This document shows positions 22,811 through 33,890 of a DNA stretch of 64,000 bases, in pieces (positions within the stretch are counted from its first letter, which is position 1; each line of letters starts with the position of its first letter). Below the pieces are notes generated by a model. That model was not told where the DNA came from and did not search any database. It was given only the letters and a program-made list of their open reading frames with translations. The translations under genes were made by a program, and so were the position numbers. This DNA is from Myrmaecium sp. VS I D KN 1. Its lineage: Eukaryota; Ascomycota; Dothideomycetes; Valsariales; Valsariaceae. Where the stretch lies: positions 572,830 through 636,829 of the forward strand of contig JADQAV010000022.1 in assembly GCA_019775845.1 (NCBI GenBank), given 5' to 3'.

Positions 22811-25756
22811 GGGGGTGGAAAATTCATCGTCGTCGTCGTCGTCGTCTTTTTTTGTCCTCGCGGAGGTCGTCGTCGCCGTCGTGCGCTCGTGCGCTCGTGC
22901 TCGGCGAAAAGATAGAGGCGCGCGTCGATCCCGGCTTGGCGGGAATAGCGGGGCGGAAGGATCGATGGCTTTGAGGCACGTGCTTATAGCTGCCTTAGGC
23001 CACAAACACGGAGTGCCGTACCGCGAAGCCGATGCAACCAGCTCATCCCCAGGGTATGACTCGATTCGAGGCGACATATACAGCACCATCCACATTGCGA
23101 GAGTCAATCAATCAATCCCTGCCTCGAAGTCCATCGTGGTCTATATCAAAAGCAGTCTGAAACGTTATAAGGTGAATGATGGGCGCCCACAGAGGGCGAC
23201 AGAAGGCCGTAGAGAGTGTGACGTTGACTTATGGTTGGCTTTCTCTGATGTTGGGGTTACGATGACAGGGCCGCCCAGCTTGCTTTTGTGCTCCTTTCGG
23301 CACGACCCGATGGATCGGCTACACGGCGGATGGGAGCTGGTTGGCTGAGGGCTTTTCTCCTGCGCGCGGAGAGAAAAAGAAGGTTGCGGATGCGATCGCT
23401 GAATTGTCCGAAGGCTCCGTAGGCAGGGGCTACGGAGTATGACATGACAGAATCACATCGCTTTCGCGTTTCAGCATTGGTCTTGTGATCTTGATAACTC
23501 CAGGCTGCTTCCTTGGACTTCGTCTTCTCTTCGGCACGATCAAGACATTGTTCGCAGCGTGGTACGGATAGTTGAACATGATTGTGCGCGCCACTCGCTT
23601 CGAATGGGAGCCGTGGTGTCGTAATCGGTGCGCTGGGTATTAGTGCGTGTCTCGCAGCGGTCCGCTTCGATGGGCGTTCAGACGGTGGGGTGTAGAAGAG
23701 GTCCACGAAGTGAGCACGATAGGTTTAAGGATTCCATGACACCTGACCTTGGCATAGCAAAAAGGCACCTTGGACCAGCAGTTTGATAGCACTACGACCG
23801 CCGCGACCGTCCTATGCGCCAGTGTCATCGTTTTGAAGGAGGAAGAACTCGATCTGGAATGCATTCTCCCAGCTTAGATAACGCGGGCGTCGTGGTTGGG
23901 GCATGAGGCTCTGCGGCGCAAGGGAGACAATGAAGCGGGCTTGCGACAACTTTTACGCCAGCTGTTGGTGGTGGTAGTGGTGGTGAATGCCAGACCGCGT
24001 AGCCTGCATGACGACATGGGTAAAGTAGCGGCTCGATAGGGCAGCCACCATTACCAACCACGGAACCTCGGACGAAGGTTAGCCTCAACGCTGCGAGCCT
24101 TCCTCCAACCACCATGACCGGGAGAGGTTTCCCCGCAACCAGCCCACTCTTTGACCCAAAGTTGGACCATCACCGGGCAACAGCGCAAGCCCTCGTGAAG
24201 AGGGCTGGCGCACCTTAACCTTACGCCTCCAGCCACAACTGCCGTCAGGGTCAGCCTTGTTGTTGCTGGGGAACGGTCTTGGAAGGCCTACCAGCATTCC
24301 CTCGCTGTGGCAGGGAGGTGAAACGATGCGAAGAGAGGGTGAGGATGATGATGGTCCACACGATTGCGATATGAGCTGCGTGTTTCTATTTGGAGAACAG
24401 GGTGTGGGAGGGGGAATGACTTCACCACGAACCAGCCCGGAACTGGACCCTTGAACGGATGTGCACAGTCAGACACCCGAGAGATCAGAGGTGCCGGTGC
24501 TTGCTCCTTTGACAGTCATCTTCGATTTATACCACGATCGTTGGTGTCCGACTGCTCCGCAAGGTCCGGATCGCCAGTCAAAGCTCCGTGAAGCAAGTCG
24601 ACTGGGATCGGTGTGCGCGGTGCGATACCTATACGACGGGCACGAGTCTTGCTCCCAAAGGCAGCTCGAGGGGGCAGAATCCGCGGGGTCTTTGCGAGCA
24701 TACGGTTTTCTTACTCGTACGGGCGCAGTTGATACTAGTATATCACTCAACTATTCGGGATACTGCTGTAGCCTTGTCACGGCCCCTCCACCCCTCCTGT
24801 CTCTCGGATCGTCTTCGGCATGAATGGGCCATTTGATACGGGTGCTGCGTGAGCGCATGGACTCGCAAGAGCTGCGTTCCGTTCCATATGCAGGTTGACT
24901 CGGGCCAGCGGCGGGTGCATCGGCTGCCAGACAAAATCACTTAGCGAGAACAAAGGCGGAAGAAAAGAAGGCTGTGTACGGACAGTTGACGTTGACATCT
25001 TCCGCCGCGCCAGCTCGTAGCCAGCCTGGTGCCGGCCATAGAAACAGCCAGCCAGCCTGCCAGCCAGCCTGCCAGCCAGTCCGTCGACATGCCGCCTATG
25101 TATGTACCCAATCACATCAGGCTTGCAAGCAAACGAACAAGCGATTGCTGTGCAGTCACGTTTCAACTGCCTCACGAACTGATCGCAAATGCTGCCGCTC
25201 CGGTACGGTGCATCGGGAGGATAAATCGGTTGCGCTGACGGCATCCGCTTCGTTGGTGGGGCTGGTGGTGATGGTAGTGCTGGTGGTGATGCTGGTGCGC
25301 TAGTCCCACCTTCCGGTCCCCGTCCCAGCCGCTTCTTTCTTCTCGCCCACGCCTCTGCCCACGCCTCTGCCCACGCCGCCGGCCCCCCTCCCTCCCCCAC
25401 CCCACCCGCCACCTCCCGGGCCACGGCCGCGAATGCACATCACCACGGCGATGTCGAATCCTCACCTCCCGCTAGTGCTGCTCCTAGCAACTGGGCGGCT
25501 GGCTCTAGCTGCTCCCAAAGAGTACATATTTCGCCTTCTCCTCGCCCTCCCTCGTCCCTCTTCCCCTCCTCCACCTCTATCCACATCTCTAATCTCTTGT
25601 CTGCTCTATATCTCCTCTTCCGGATTCGAGACTCCTCGCTGCAAGAAGACTGGTACTTCGTTCCACTAGTCTTACGTCCTTCGCTTTCTCCATTTCACGG
25701 GAAGTCTCTGGTCCCGTACTTCGCATATCTCACCCTCCCCATACACACCATTCACA
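22811..25756. other. Long gene-poor spacer upstream of the PIR protein
   Basis: Nearly 3 kb without a gene I can support. It contains a TCG trinucleotide run at about 22827-22846, a GGT-rich patch near 23966-23986, and a CCAGCCTG repeat tract at about 25045-25080. The last 300 bases before 25757 are strongly CT-rich on the plus strand, typical of the promoter and 5' leader of highly expressed fungal genes, and fit the abundant cell-wall gene that follows. Confidence 0.5.
25045..25080. repeat. CCAGCCTG-type short tandem repeat
   Basis: Direct imperfect repeats of GCCAGCC(TG/A) spanning about 36 bases. It behaves as a simple repeat with no gene context. Confidence 0.6.
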
Positions 25757-27176
25757 ATGAGGTCCACTTCTCTCGCTGTGCTCGGCCTCGCCGCCTCCGC
25801 CTACGCGGCTCCTCGTCCCCAGGCGGTTACTTCTGCCATTGCTCCTCAGGCTTCCACGCCTGCCGGCTGCGAGACCACCGTGGACGGCTCCTTCGAACTC
25901 ACTGTCGTTAAAGTCAGCGCCGCGGATGCTAAGAGGAGCCTGGACAAGGTAAGTCCGAGGAAGATGTTGCGTCCGAGTACATGATTCTGACATACGGCAG
26001 CGCACCGTTCTTGAGGTCACCTTGAACAATGGCACTCTCCTTGATCAGGAGGGCCGCACCGGCTACATTGCCTCCAACTACCAGTTCCAGTTCGATAAGC
26101 CCGCCCAGGCCGGTGCTATCTACACCTCTGGTTTCTCTGTCTGCTCCAACGGCACCCTTGCCCTTGGTGGCTCCGCCATTTGGTACCAGTGTTTGTCCGG
26201 TGGTTTCTACAACCTCTACGACCGCTACTGGGCCGAGCAGTGCTCTGCCATCTACCTCTACACCATGGGCGTGAGCGACACTGCTTCCACCACCGGAGCC
26301 GACTCTACCGCTGCTTCAACTGCCACTTCCGATGCCGCCGCTGCCGGCAACGTCATCACCCAGATCTCCGATGGCCAGATTCAGGCTGCCACTGCCGTTC
26401 CTGTCACTCAGCTGTCCGATGGCCAGCCCCAGGGCCCTGTCTCTGTTCCTTGCCTCACCTCTCAGGTGACGACCACCGTCACCAGCAGCGCTGTTGGCCA
26501 GCCCATCACTCAGATTTCCGACGGACAGATTCAGGCTCCTGTCTCCACTGTTTCCGCCAGCACTGTTCCCACCAGCACGGTTACGCCATCTTCTACCGTT
26601 GTCGGTCAGCCCATCACTCAGATCTCGGACGGCCAAATTCAGGCCCCTGTTTCCTCGGCCGCTGCCACCTCGGCCACTCCCTCGTCTTCCCCCGTTACCT
26701 CGGCTACGCCCTCATCTTCCCCTACCACATCGGCCACTCCTTCCTCCACCCTCGTTGGGCAGCCTATCACCCAGATCTCCGACGGTCAAATTCAGGCCCC
26801 TGCGAGCACCGTTCCCGCTACCACTGTGACCCCTACTCCCTCCTCCACTCTGGTCGGCGAGCCGATCACTCAGATCTCTGACGGCCAGATCCAAGCCCCA
26901 GCTTCTTCTGTTCCTACCACCACTGTCGCGCCCTCGTCCACTCTTGTCGGCGAGGTCATCACCCAGATTTCCGACGGCCAGATCCAGGCTCCCACCGCGG
27001 GTTCTTCCAGCGCGGCCTCTTCCAACGTGGTTTCTTCCACCGTTGCCGTCAGCTCCGTGAATGCGACCCTCTCTACCGGCTCTCCTGCGGCCGCGTTCAC
27101 CGGTGCTGCTGCCAGCAATAACCTCGGCCTTGGTGCCATCGCAGCTGGTCTTTTCGGCGCTGTTGCTCTTTTGTAG
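25757..27176 (+). CDS. PIR-type cell-wall protein with predicted GPI anchor
   Basis: Structural glycoprotein predicted to be linked to the cell wall. Two exons (25757-25948, 26001-27176; 52-nt intron, phase 0) give 455 residues. A signal peptide covers about residues 1-18. A PIR cysteine domain follows (about residues 37-160), recognised from EVTLNNGTLLDQEGR, NYQFQFDKPAQAGAIY and WYQCLSGGFYNLYD. Cysteine spacing is C-73-C-15-C-16-C. After it come seven repeats of the ITQISDGQIQ type, the Gln-containing unit that in yeast PIR proteins forms alkali-sensitive ester bonds to beta-1,3-glucan, separated by Ser/Thr-rich linkers. The C-terminus is a hydrophobic tail after small residues, as in GPI signals. 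In yeast PIR proteins the repeats come first and the Cys domain last, without GPI; here the order is reversed. The intron splits LDK|R, so splicing creates a Kex2-like KR pair. Confidence 0.92.
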
Positions 27177-28664
27177 CTTCGCCCCGTATGAGCTGTTTGC
27201 TTTTGTGCGCATTGTCATATTTACTTTGTTGGGCGGAGTCGAGAAAACATCTTTCCACGCATCAGGTCGTCGAAAACCGTCTTCTTACGCTAATGCCTCG
27301 TGCTTTACACCATTCTTGAGGCCGACGCGAACCGACAATTCCACCGGAGGTTAATTTTATCAACACCGGGGGGAAGAAACGTCGCTGGGCGGGCAGAGAA
27401 AAAGGCACGGTCGGGATTCTGGAATCACACCTGCCGGTGGCTTTGTTATGGGTTTGGTCGATCTTCCTTTTTTAATCTTGTCTCCTAGACTTTTACTTTT
27501 ACTTTCTTCTTGTTCATATTTTGGCGGCGGTCACCATCTTTCTTCAACACATACAGGGGACGATTCACATACACGCACTAAGGATTGGGGACACAATATA
27601 TACCAACTACGACTTGGCTATGGTGCATCATAGAGAGATCACTGGGATTCCCTGGGTTTTGGGACGGAAAGGATTAGGGGGGAACGGGAACTATTTCTTA
27701 GATCGATAGCAAATGAATGAATCTACTAAGAACAATACTTCTACGGATATATACTGTACAATTGCAAACCACCTTTTTATTTTTATTTTTATTTCTTTCC
27801 CTTTTCTTTCCTCGGCTTCTCATAATCGTCAGCCTTTGCCCTTCGTGGAACATGATCGGTCTAATTACGTACGGGTCGGGCCGGTGTCCGTCGCCGGTAG
27901 AAGCTTTTCCGTCGAGTCATCACCAGGCAGGAAAACGACCGACCACTGAGTCACTGTGCATCATCGGAAGCGGGATCGGATCGGGATGCAATGCAAAATG
28001 CATGCATAGATGCACATATTGCGCGCTGGACCTCCCTGTACTCTCACAAGACGTCCGGATCCTCCTTCCCTCGCGCCGGGGATCTAGCTAGCGAATACAT
28101 ATAACCCGGAATTCGTAGGCACTGTACTTCCAATATAACGCGTACAAGAAGCCTCTCTGCCTCCCAACGTATCAGTTTGCGCGGCGCCAGGCTGGATAAA
28201 ATCGTGAAGAATTACTCCGGTCATCAATATTACAGATGGTCCGATGACCGGCGATCTCCTCGGGAATCGGTCCGGTCCGCACCCCCCGCGACCCAGCCTT
28301 CCCAGATGCCGACGCACATGAATACAGGTAGCTGGGAGAATTCGCTGCCCGTTGCGGGGGTTTGTTCAAAAGCCGACCGAAGCCTCTCGTCGTTCCCGAC
28401 CTCGGCAGCGACACGGTGCCCAGCATGGGATGTCTCTTTTCGGCAGCGACGGTGGAGATCTCAATCGATGGATGTAGAAGAACGGAGCTTCATCGGCCGG
28501 TGGCCTGCATATATAAGGAATCCCCTTGCTACATTTTCTATCCCTCTATTCTTTGCTCAATTCACGCCAGCCTGTTCCACTTTATAATTATCTGGTCTGC
28601 TTCTCCGGCGCCGACTGTCTCCTTCATCGAACCTGTGCTGTTGAGCCAATAGAACCAAACCAAG
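27177..28664. other. Spacer between PIR protein and SMP-30-like gene
   Basis: No gene is supported in these 1.49 kb. The left part is the 3' flank of the PIR gene, with a T-rich tract at about 27774-27815. The right end holds a TATA-like box before the next gene. Confidence 0.5.
28510..28517 (+). promoter_or_regulatory. TATA box upstream of the SMP-30-like gene
   Basis: TATATAAG lies about 150 bases upstream of the ATG at 28665, within a typical fungal core-promoter distance allowing for a leader of roughly 100 bases. Called by consensus and position. Confidence 0.5.
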
Positions 28665-29786
28665 ATGGTTCGGATTCACGCAGTCGACCTGCTCGCCGCG
28701 GCGACCAACATCGACTACCTCACCAACTTCACGGCCAACCTCTCACTCTCCGGCACCGCAGCCGGCGGCGAGCCCGCCCTCTCCTTCCTCTCCTTCTCGC
28801 CCGCCTTCGCCGACCTGCTCACGCCAAACGCCTCGGCCCGGCTGCTCCACCATGCTTCCTGGGACGCTTTCCACGAGGCGGGCGTCTATCACCGGCCCAC
28901 CGACTCGCTCTACCTCGCAAGCAACTGGGACGAGCCCTCGAACCCGATGAACGTCACCATCCTCAACCTGACCGACTACTCCTTCACCAGCGCGAGGTAC
29001 CCAAACCTGTACGCCCCCAACGGAGGGACCTTGTACTTCCCGCCCGGCAACAATGGCAGCACGGATCCGCTCGTCCTCTTCTGCGACGAAGGCAGCAACA
29101 CGACCGCCTCCCAGCTCGTCGCCATCGACCCTCTCACCGGAAAGACCAACGTCCTCGTCGACAACTTCCTCGGCCAGCCCTTCAGCAGCCTCAACGACGT
29201 CCGCCAGCACCCGCTCACCGGCCACATCCTCTTCACCGACGCCGACTACGGCTACTACCAGGACTTCCGCCCGACGCCCGTCCAGAAGAAGATGGTGTAC
29301 TCCTTCGACCCGCGCACCGGCGCCGTCTCCGTCCTCGCCGACGGCTTCGACCAGGCCAACGGCCTCGAGCTGTCCCCCGACCTGCGCACCCTGTACGTCA
29401 CCGACACCGGTAAGGTCGGCTACGGCGGCGTGTCCGACTCGCGCAGGCCCAGCGACGTGTACGCCTTCGACCTCACGGTGAGCGGTGGGAACGGCACCAG
29501 CCAGCTCGCCGCGAGCAACCGCCGCCTCTTCGCCCACGTGGTGACCGGCGTGCCGGACGGCCTGCACGCCGATACCCGTGGTAATGTCTGGGTCTCCGTC
29601 GGCGACGGCGTGGCCGTGTACGACCCGGCGGGCACGTTGCTGGGGAAGCTGTGGACGGGCAAGGAGAGCAACAACCTGGCATTCCTCGAAGGCGGTCGGA
29701 TGGTCGTCTTCGGCAACGCCTGGATCTGGCTGGTGGAAGGGCTAGCGGTGGAGGGACGGGAGGTCCAGTTGGATTGGGGCTATTAG
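28665..29786 (+). CDS. SMP-30/gluconolactonase/LRE-like beta-propeller protein
   Basis: A single exon of 373 codons. The fold looks like a six-bladed beta-propeller of the SMP-30/gluconolactonase family, whose members hydrolyse sugar lactones or organophosphates using a bound divalent metal. Supporting motifs are FSSLNDVRQHPLTGHILFTD, a metal-ligand type Asn-Asp pair, FDQANGLELSPDLRTLYVTD with the classic NGL..SPD..LY.TD pattern, and GVPDGLHADTRGNVWVS with the D-G-x-x-x-D metal motif. An in-frame stop shortly upstream fixes the ATG unless a leader exon exists. There are at least eight N-glycosylation sequons (NFT, NLS, NAS, NVT, NLT, NGS, NTT, NGT), which suggest secretion, yet the first 25 residues are a poor signal peptide. 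A short upstream exon carrying the signal is possible. Substrate unknown. Confidence 0.87.
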   Translation: MVRIHAVDLLAAATNIDYLTNFTANLSLSGTAAGGEPALSFLSFSPAFADLLTPNASARLLHHASWDAFHEAGVYHRPTDSLYLASNWDEPSNPMNVTILNLTDYSFTSARYPNLYAPNGGTLYFPPGNNGSTDPLVLFCDEGSNTTASQLVAIDPLTGKTNVLVDNFLGQPFSSLNDVRQHPLTGHILFTDADYGYYQDFRPTPVQKKMVYSFDPRTGAVSVLADGFDQANGLELSPDLRTLYVTDTGKVGYGGVSDSRRPSDVYAFDLTVSGGNGTSQLAASNRRLFAHVVTGVPDGLHADTRGNVWVSVGDGVAVYDPAGTLLGKLWTGKESNNLAFLEGGRMVVFGNAWIWLVEGLAVEGREVQLDWGY

Positions 29787-30390
29787 ACCAGATGGTGGGA
29801 TGTGAGGCCGTCGTAGTGAGATAGAGGGTTAACCCAACAGACTTGGGAAAGAAAAATATAGCTTGTCTAGCTGTTCACTTTCCTACTTGTGAAACTGGAT
29901 AGCGGCTCTTGTCATGCGGATTTTGGTAAGAAGATTGGATTGCAAAACCAGGTACGAGTGGGCGCCGTTGATAGATTGATCGATAGCATTGTTGGCTAGG
30001 CTTCGTATCGTGATAAGTGTTGGGACAGAGTACAAGTGGCCAAATGCATATTTCCTGCGAGTTCCAAGGCTGTGCGACAACGCTGCCATCAAGCCTGAGC
30101 TTCCCATCGCCATTTCGTAGGAGGGATGTGGCTGAGGCTCAAACGTCCATAGGCAAGCCGATCCACTGTCATTGAACGACCGGCGCGACAGTCCATATAT
30201 GCTTCCGCTTAGCCTACGGCTGCTGGATCGCCTCAACCAGCCGGTTCATCTGCCGGTCTGCCGTTTCGACCACGCGCCGTTTTTGCTCTCTTGGTGTCAC
30301 AAAGTGATCTCCCCATCTCCAGTATAGCACACAGTCTGCCCAGCTTGCTGGGGTGTCCAAATCCATGTCTGCTCTTCGCGCCTACCGCAC
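29787..30390. other. 3' spacer between convergent genes
   Basis: About 600 bases between the propeller gene and the cyclophilin gene, which are transcribed toward each other. I see no recognisable gene. Confidence 0.5.
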
Positions 30391-30942
30391 TCATATCTCA
30401 TCCTTCGGGAGCACTCTTGCGCTGACGATCTTCACCTCATCCACCGGCCGATCCTCCTTATCCGTCTTGACCAAGCCCATCCGCTGCACGACCCTGATCC
30501 CGCTCTTGACCCTGCCGAAGATGGTGTGCTTGCCATCCAGCCACGGGGTCGGGGCGAGGGTGATGAAGAACTGGCTGCCGTTGGTGTTGGGGCCGCTGTT
30601 GGCCATGCTCAGGATGCCGGCGCCGGTGTGCTTGAGCGACGGGCCGATCTCGTCCTCGAACTTGTCGCCGTAGATGGAGGCGCCGCCGCGCCCGGTCCCG
30701 GTGGGGTCGCCGCCCTGGATCATGAAGTTGGGGATGATGCGGTGGAAGACGACGCCGTTGTAGTAACCGCGCTCGGCGAGGGTGGCGAAGTTCTTGCAGG
30801 TCTTCGGCGCGTGCGATTCGTAGAGTTCGACCACGATGGTGCCCTAGAGGAGAGTCGTGATAAGTCGATGAGTGTTCGGACGTTGGAGCTGGGCAATCGA
30901 GAAGCATACCATTGTGGTCTCCAGTGCTACATCCGTTGCCAT
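30391..30942 (-). CDS. cyp1: PPIL1-type cyclophilin (peptidyl-prolyl isomerase)
   Basis: Catalyses cis-trans isomerisation of prolyl bonds. Members of this small cyclophilin class (PPIL1) associate with the spliceosome in other eukaryotes. Exon 1 (30942-30910) encodes only the first 11 residues. A 66-nt intron follows, then exon 2 (30843-30391), total 161 residues, the usual length for the class. The cyclophilin core is intact: [19 protein letters not shown] with the catalytic Arg and the Phe and Gln of the active site, [19 protein letters not shown], and [13 protein letters not shown] with the Trp that binds cyclosporin. There is no signal or extra domain. It is divergent from the zinc-finger gene at 31224 across a short 281-bp region, so shared promoter elements are likely. 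Confidence 0.95.
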
Positions 30943-31223
30943 TGTGAGATCAAATGCGTATCGCGTTGTGATATATTGACGGAGATGATAGAGAAAGACG
31001 GTTGTTGATAGCTGCTCGTCGTCAAAGCGGTGAAAGGTTTCTGCCGCATCGGGAGTGACCTCATGGATGAGGTACCGGCACGCCGAACCCCAAGCTCCCC
31101 CACAGGTCGCACACCACTGATATTCGCCAATTCCCGCTGCCGGACTCGTTGCAACGTGGGCACTCGGCTCTACACTCCTGGATAGTCCCTCACGCTACTT
31201 TGGCACAGGATTGCCCCCAAGTT
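30943..31223. promoter_or_regulatory. Short bidirectional promoter region
   Basis: The 281 bases between the start codons of the cyclophilin gene and the zinc-finger gene must contain both promoters. I see no clear TATA box on either strand, which suits two housekeeping genes. Confidence 0.45.
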
Positions 31224-32960
31224 ATGGATCTCCTGAGCTGGGCCCTGCCCAAGATCTCGAAGTTGCTGCCCTTAGACGAGGAGTCGCTCAAGCAAGTGAT
31301 CACGTATCATGCTACGCTTTCCAAGGAGGAGGCTGCGGAACAACTCAAAGGCCTCCTCGGCGACTCACCACAAGCACTCGACTTCATCTCCTCCTTTAAC
31401 GCCCACCGAGGAGGGCCGCCTGCATCATCCAAGCCCACCGCCTCCAGCAGCCGCGATGGCGTTCCGCAACCGAAGCAGAAGAAGAAGGGCAAACCTCCTC
31501 TGCACAAACCCTTCAATGTGCGGAAGCCGGAGAACTTTGGGGATACTGCCGGAGCATACGTGAAGCGAGACGAGGAAGACTACATGTCCAGCGGGACCAG
31601 TGGCTCTCGGAAGCCTAAGAAGCAACAGCAGCATCAGACCACATTCAACCTCAAAGAGGCCCCGGCCGCCACACAATTGCCCAAGAGCACCAGCGGCAAG
31701 GTTAACGCCCCAACCCCCAGTCCCGATGTGCAAATCCCGAAACTCCCACCCTCCGCCGCGGGTTCCTTGATCTCCGATCCCAAACCCGCATCTCGCAATG
31801 CCTCCCGCAACGCCTCACGAAATAACTCCCGGACGGCCTCGCCGGCCCCGAAGACGAAGATCACCATCACCGGCGGCGCGCCTATGCAAGGCCAATCGAC
31901 CATCCTCAAGGACCTCGACTCCGCCATCCGCGCGCTCGAGGTCTCCACCAACCCGACGCTCACCGGCGCGAGCGCAGAGGAGAGCGCACGAAGGCGGTGC
32001 AACTGTCAGGGCCAACGGCACCCCTTGCTCGAAGCGGCGCCCAACTGCCTCAACTGCGGGAAGGTCGTCTGCGTGAAGGAAGGGCTGGGCCCGTGCACCT
32101 TCTGCAATCAACCGCTGCTCGCGCCCCGCGAGATCCAGGAGATGGTGCGGATCCTGCGCGAGGAGCGCGGCCGGGAGAAGCAGAAGGAGAACAACGCGGC
32201 GCACCGGAAGGCGGAGGTGGCCACGGTCCCGCGGCCGTTCAGCGGCGGCACGCCGGCGTCGTCCTCGGCCGGGCCGGCCACCCCGGCGGAGCGGTCGGCA
32301 CCGCCGTCGGACTCGGAGACGGAGGAGCAGGCGCAGCTGGCGGCGGCGAAGGCGCACCGGGACCGTCTGCTGGCCTTCCAGGCGAACAACGCCCGGCGGA
32401 CGCGGGTGCACGACGAGGCGGCCGACTTCGAGACGCCGGCGGCGGGGCTGAGCGCGTGGGCGAGCCCGGCGGAGCGCGCGCTTCAGCTCAAGCGGCAGCA
32501 GAAGGTGATGCGCGACCAGGCCTGGCTGATGCGGCCCGAGTGGGAGAAGCGCAAGATGGTCGCGTCCATCGACCTCGTCGGGGGCAAGGTGGTGCGGCGG
32601 ATGGCGCCGGTGGAGCGGCCGCCGAGTGCGAGTGGGAGTGAGCCTGAGAGCGAAGGCGATGAGGACGACGGGGGCGGTGGGCCGGTTCGAGAGCCCGGTG
32701 AGGCACGGGGTACGGGCACGTTCAGCCGGAATCCGCTTCTGGGTGCTGGCTTGATTCGACCGGTCATTGAGATCAAGACGGATAAAGGGAAGGGGAAGGC
32801 GGATGGGGACGGGGATGGGAATGGGGAAGATGGGGAAGGGAAGAAGGGGAGGGAGAAGACCACGGGGTGGAGGAGAGTCCAGGATGATCTGGATGATAAC
32901 GAAGGTGTCATCTTGGATGGCGGCGTATATGGCGGCAGTAGATCGCTCGAGGAGAGATAG
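31224..32960 (+). CDS. TRIP4/ASC-1-type zinc-finger protein (RQT complex Rqt4-like)
   Basis: Single-exon gene; from the ATG at 31224 it encodes 578 residues. The frame is open to another ATG at 31149, but MDLLSWALPK looks like the natural N-terminus. Residues 1-60 form a helical domain (LLPLDEESLKQVITY, LLGDSPQALDFISSFN). A long basic and Ser/Pro-rich stretch follows, with a K-rich patch and repeated SRNASRN. The zf-C2HC5 finger lies at about residues 258-300 (CNCQG..., NCLNCGKVVC, GPCTFCNQPLL), the hallmark of TRIP4/ASC-1. Then comes a charged coiled-coil stretch and the conserved WASPAERALQLKRQQKVMR segment. The C-terminus is acidic and Gly-rich. In human and yeast the family acts with an ASCC3/Slh1 helicase to split collided ribosomes; assigning that role here is by homology. 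Confidence 0.87.
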   Translation: MDLLSWALPKISKLLPLDEESLKQVITYHATLSKEEAAEQLKGLLGDSPQALDFISSFNAHRGGPPASSKPTASSSRDGVPQPKQKKKGKPPLHKPFNVRKPENFGDTAGAYVKRDEEDYMSSGTSGSRKPKKQQQHQTTFNLKEAPAATQLPKSTSGKVNAPTPSPDVQIPKLPPSAAGSLISDPKPASRNASRNASRNNSRTASPAPKTKITITGGAPMQGQSTILKDLDSAIRALEVSTNPTLTGASAEESARRRCNCQGQRHPLLEAAPNCLNCGKVVCVKEGLGPCTFCNQPLLAPREIQEMVRILREERGREKQKENNAAHRKAEVATVPRPFSGGTPASSSAGPATPAERSAPPSDSETEEQAQLAAAKAHRDRLLAFQANNARRTRVHDEAADFETPAAGLSAWASPAERALQLKRQQKVMRDQAWLMRPEWEKRKMVASIDLVGGKVVRRMAPVERPPSASGSEPESEGDEDDGGGGPVREPGEARGTGTFSRNPLLGAGLIRPVIEIKTDKGKGKADGDGDGNGEDGEGKKGREKTTGWRRVQDDLDDNEGVILDGGVYGGSRSLEER

Positions 32961-33890
32961 GCGGGCGTGGAGGAGACGGCGGGCGGGTTTTGGTAAGGAA
33001 AGTGGAGGAAGGGGAGGTGATAGGAAGAGTGGATCATGTTTGGCAGTGTGATACCCTGTAGGACTTGCCCTTTGCTTCTCCCCCTATCCTTTGAAGGAAT
33101 CGATAAAAAGGATCAAAGGTTTTGGGAACGGGGTGGGATGTATGCGTTCGTCATACTGTGCATATATATATATATATCTGCGATCGCGAAAAACGGCAGC
33201 GAGATCGCTTGCCGGGATGGCAAAAGGGACTGAAATCCTTGTTCGAGGTCGACTTCTCTTCGCTTCTTTTCTTCTATCTTCTTTTGGGATACATCCACTT
33301 GAAGCGTCTTGTGCTTCTTCTACTACTCCTCCCGGCTCATCAACGCCTAGACCCGCGCGAAGAGCCCAATCCAAAGCCGCGTCCGGATCCAATATGCTCC
33401 CCTGTCATCCCATGAGAAGAACAAAACAAAGTGAAGGAGACGTCCCTGTGCCGTCGGTGAGAAGAAAAGAAAAGAGGCGGGGTATCGTATCAAAACGCGC
33501 GAATACAAGCAAATAAAAAAAAGAAGCAGAGAGGGGAAAAAAAGGACTCCGCACAACAAATTGAAACAAGCGCCGGATTCGCCACTACCGTCCCGTTATC
33601 CCTCTCCCTTTCCCTTTGCCGGACACCGGATGGACAAAAGACAAAAGAAAAGAGGAAAAAAACGAAAGGAGTAAGGGAAAACCTAATCGGTCAATGATGG
33701 AGCGTAGAAATACTGTCACCACGGGAATGCCCCCTTTCACACCGGTCAGTCAGTCTGACTCTACGGGTTTTGAGGTCGAGATATTGTAAGTGTCGGTCCG
33801 GAACGGTATAAGAAGACCCAAGGTTCCCGTCGCCTTCCGCCTATTCTTGACTGTATGCGAGATAAGGAAAAGAAAATTTTGCCCCGTGAT
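32961..33890. other. 3' spacer between convergent genes
   Basis: About 930 bases between two convergent genes. It holds an AT dinucleotide run at about 33161-33177 and A-rich stretches around 33510-33545 and 33640-33665. No coding signal is recognised. Confidence 0.5.

Noticed and set aside
22815-23348. Open frame of 177 codons on the plus strand beginning with a polySer run
   Set aside because: It starts in a TCG repeat, shows no domain and no signal of protein-like composition; it is probably chance.
24777-25424. 215-codon frame on the minus strand
   Set aside because: It consists largely of Ala/Trp/Gly/Pro low-complexity sequence from a GC-rich simple repeat, with no recognisable domain.
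28526-29413. Alternative Arg/Pro-rich frame overlapping the SMP-30-like gene
   Set aside because: It is a frame shadow of the propeller gene and begins at a non-ATG codon.
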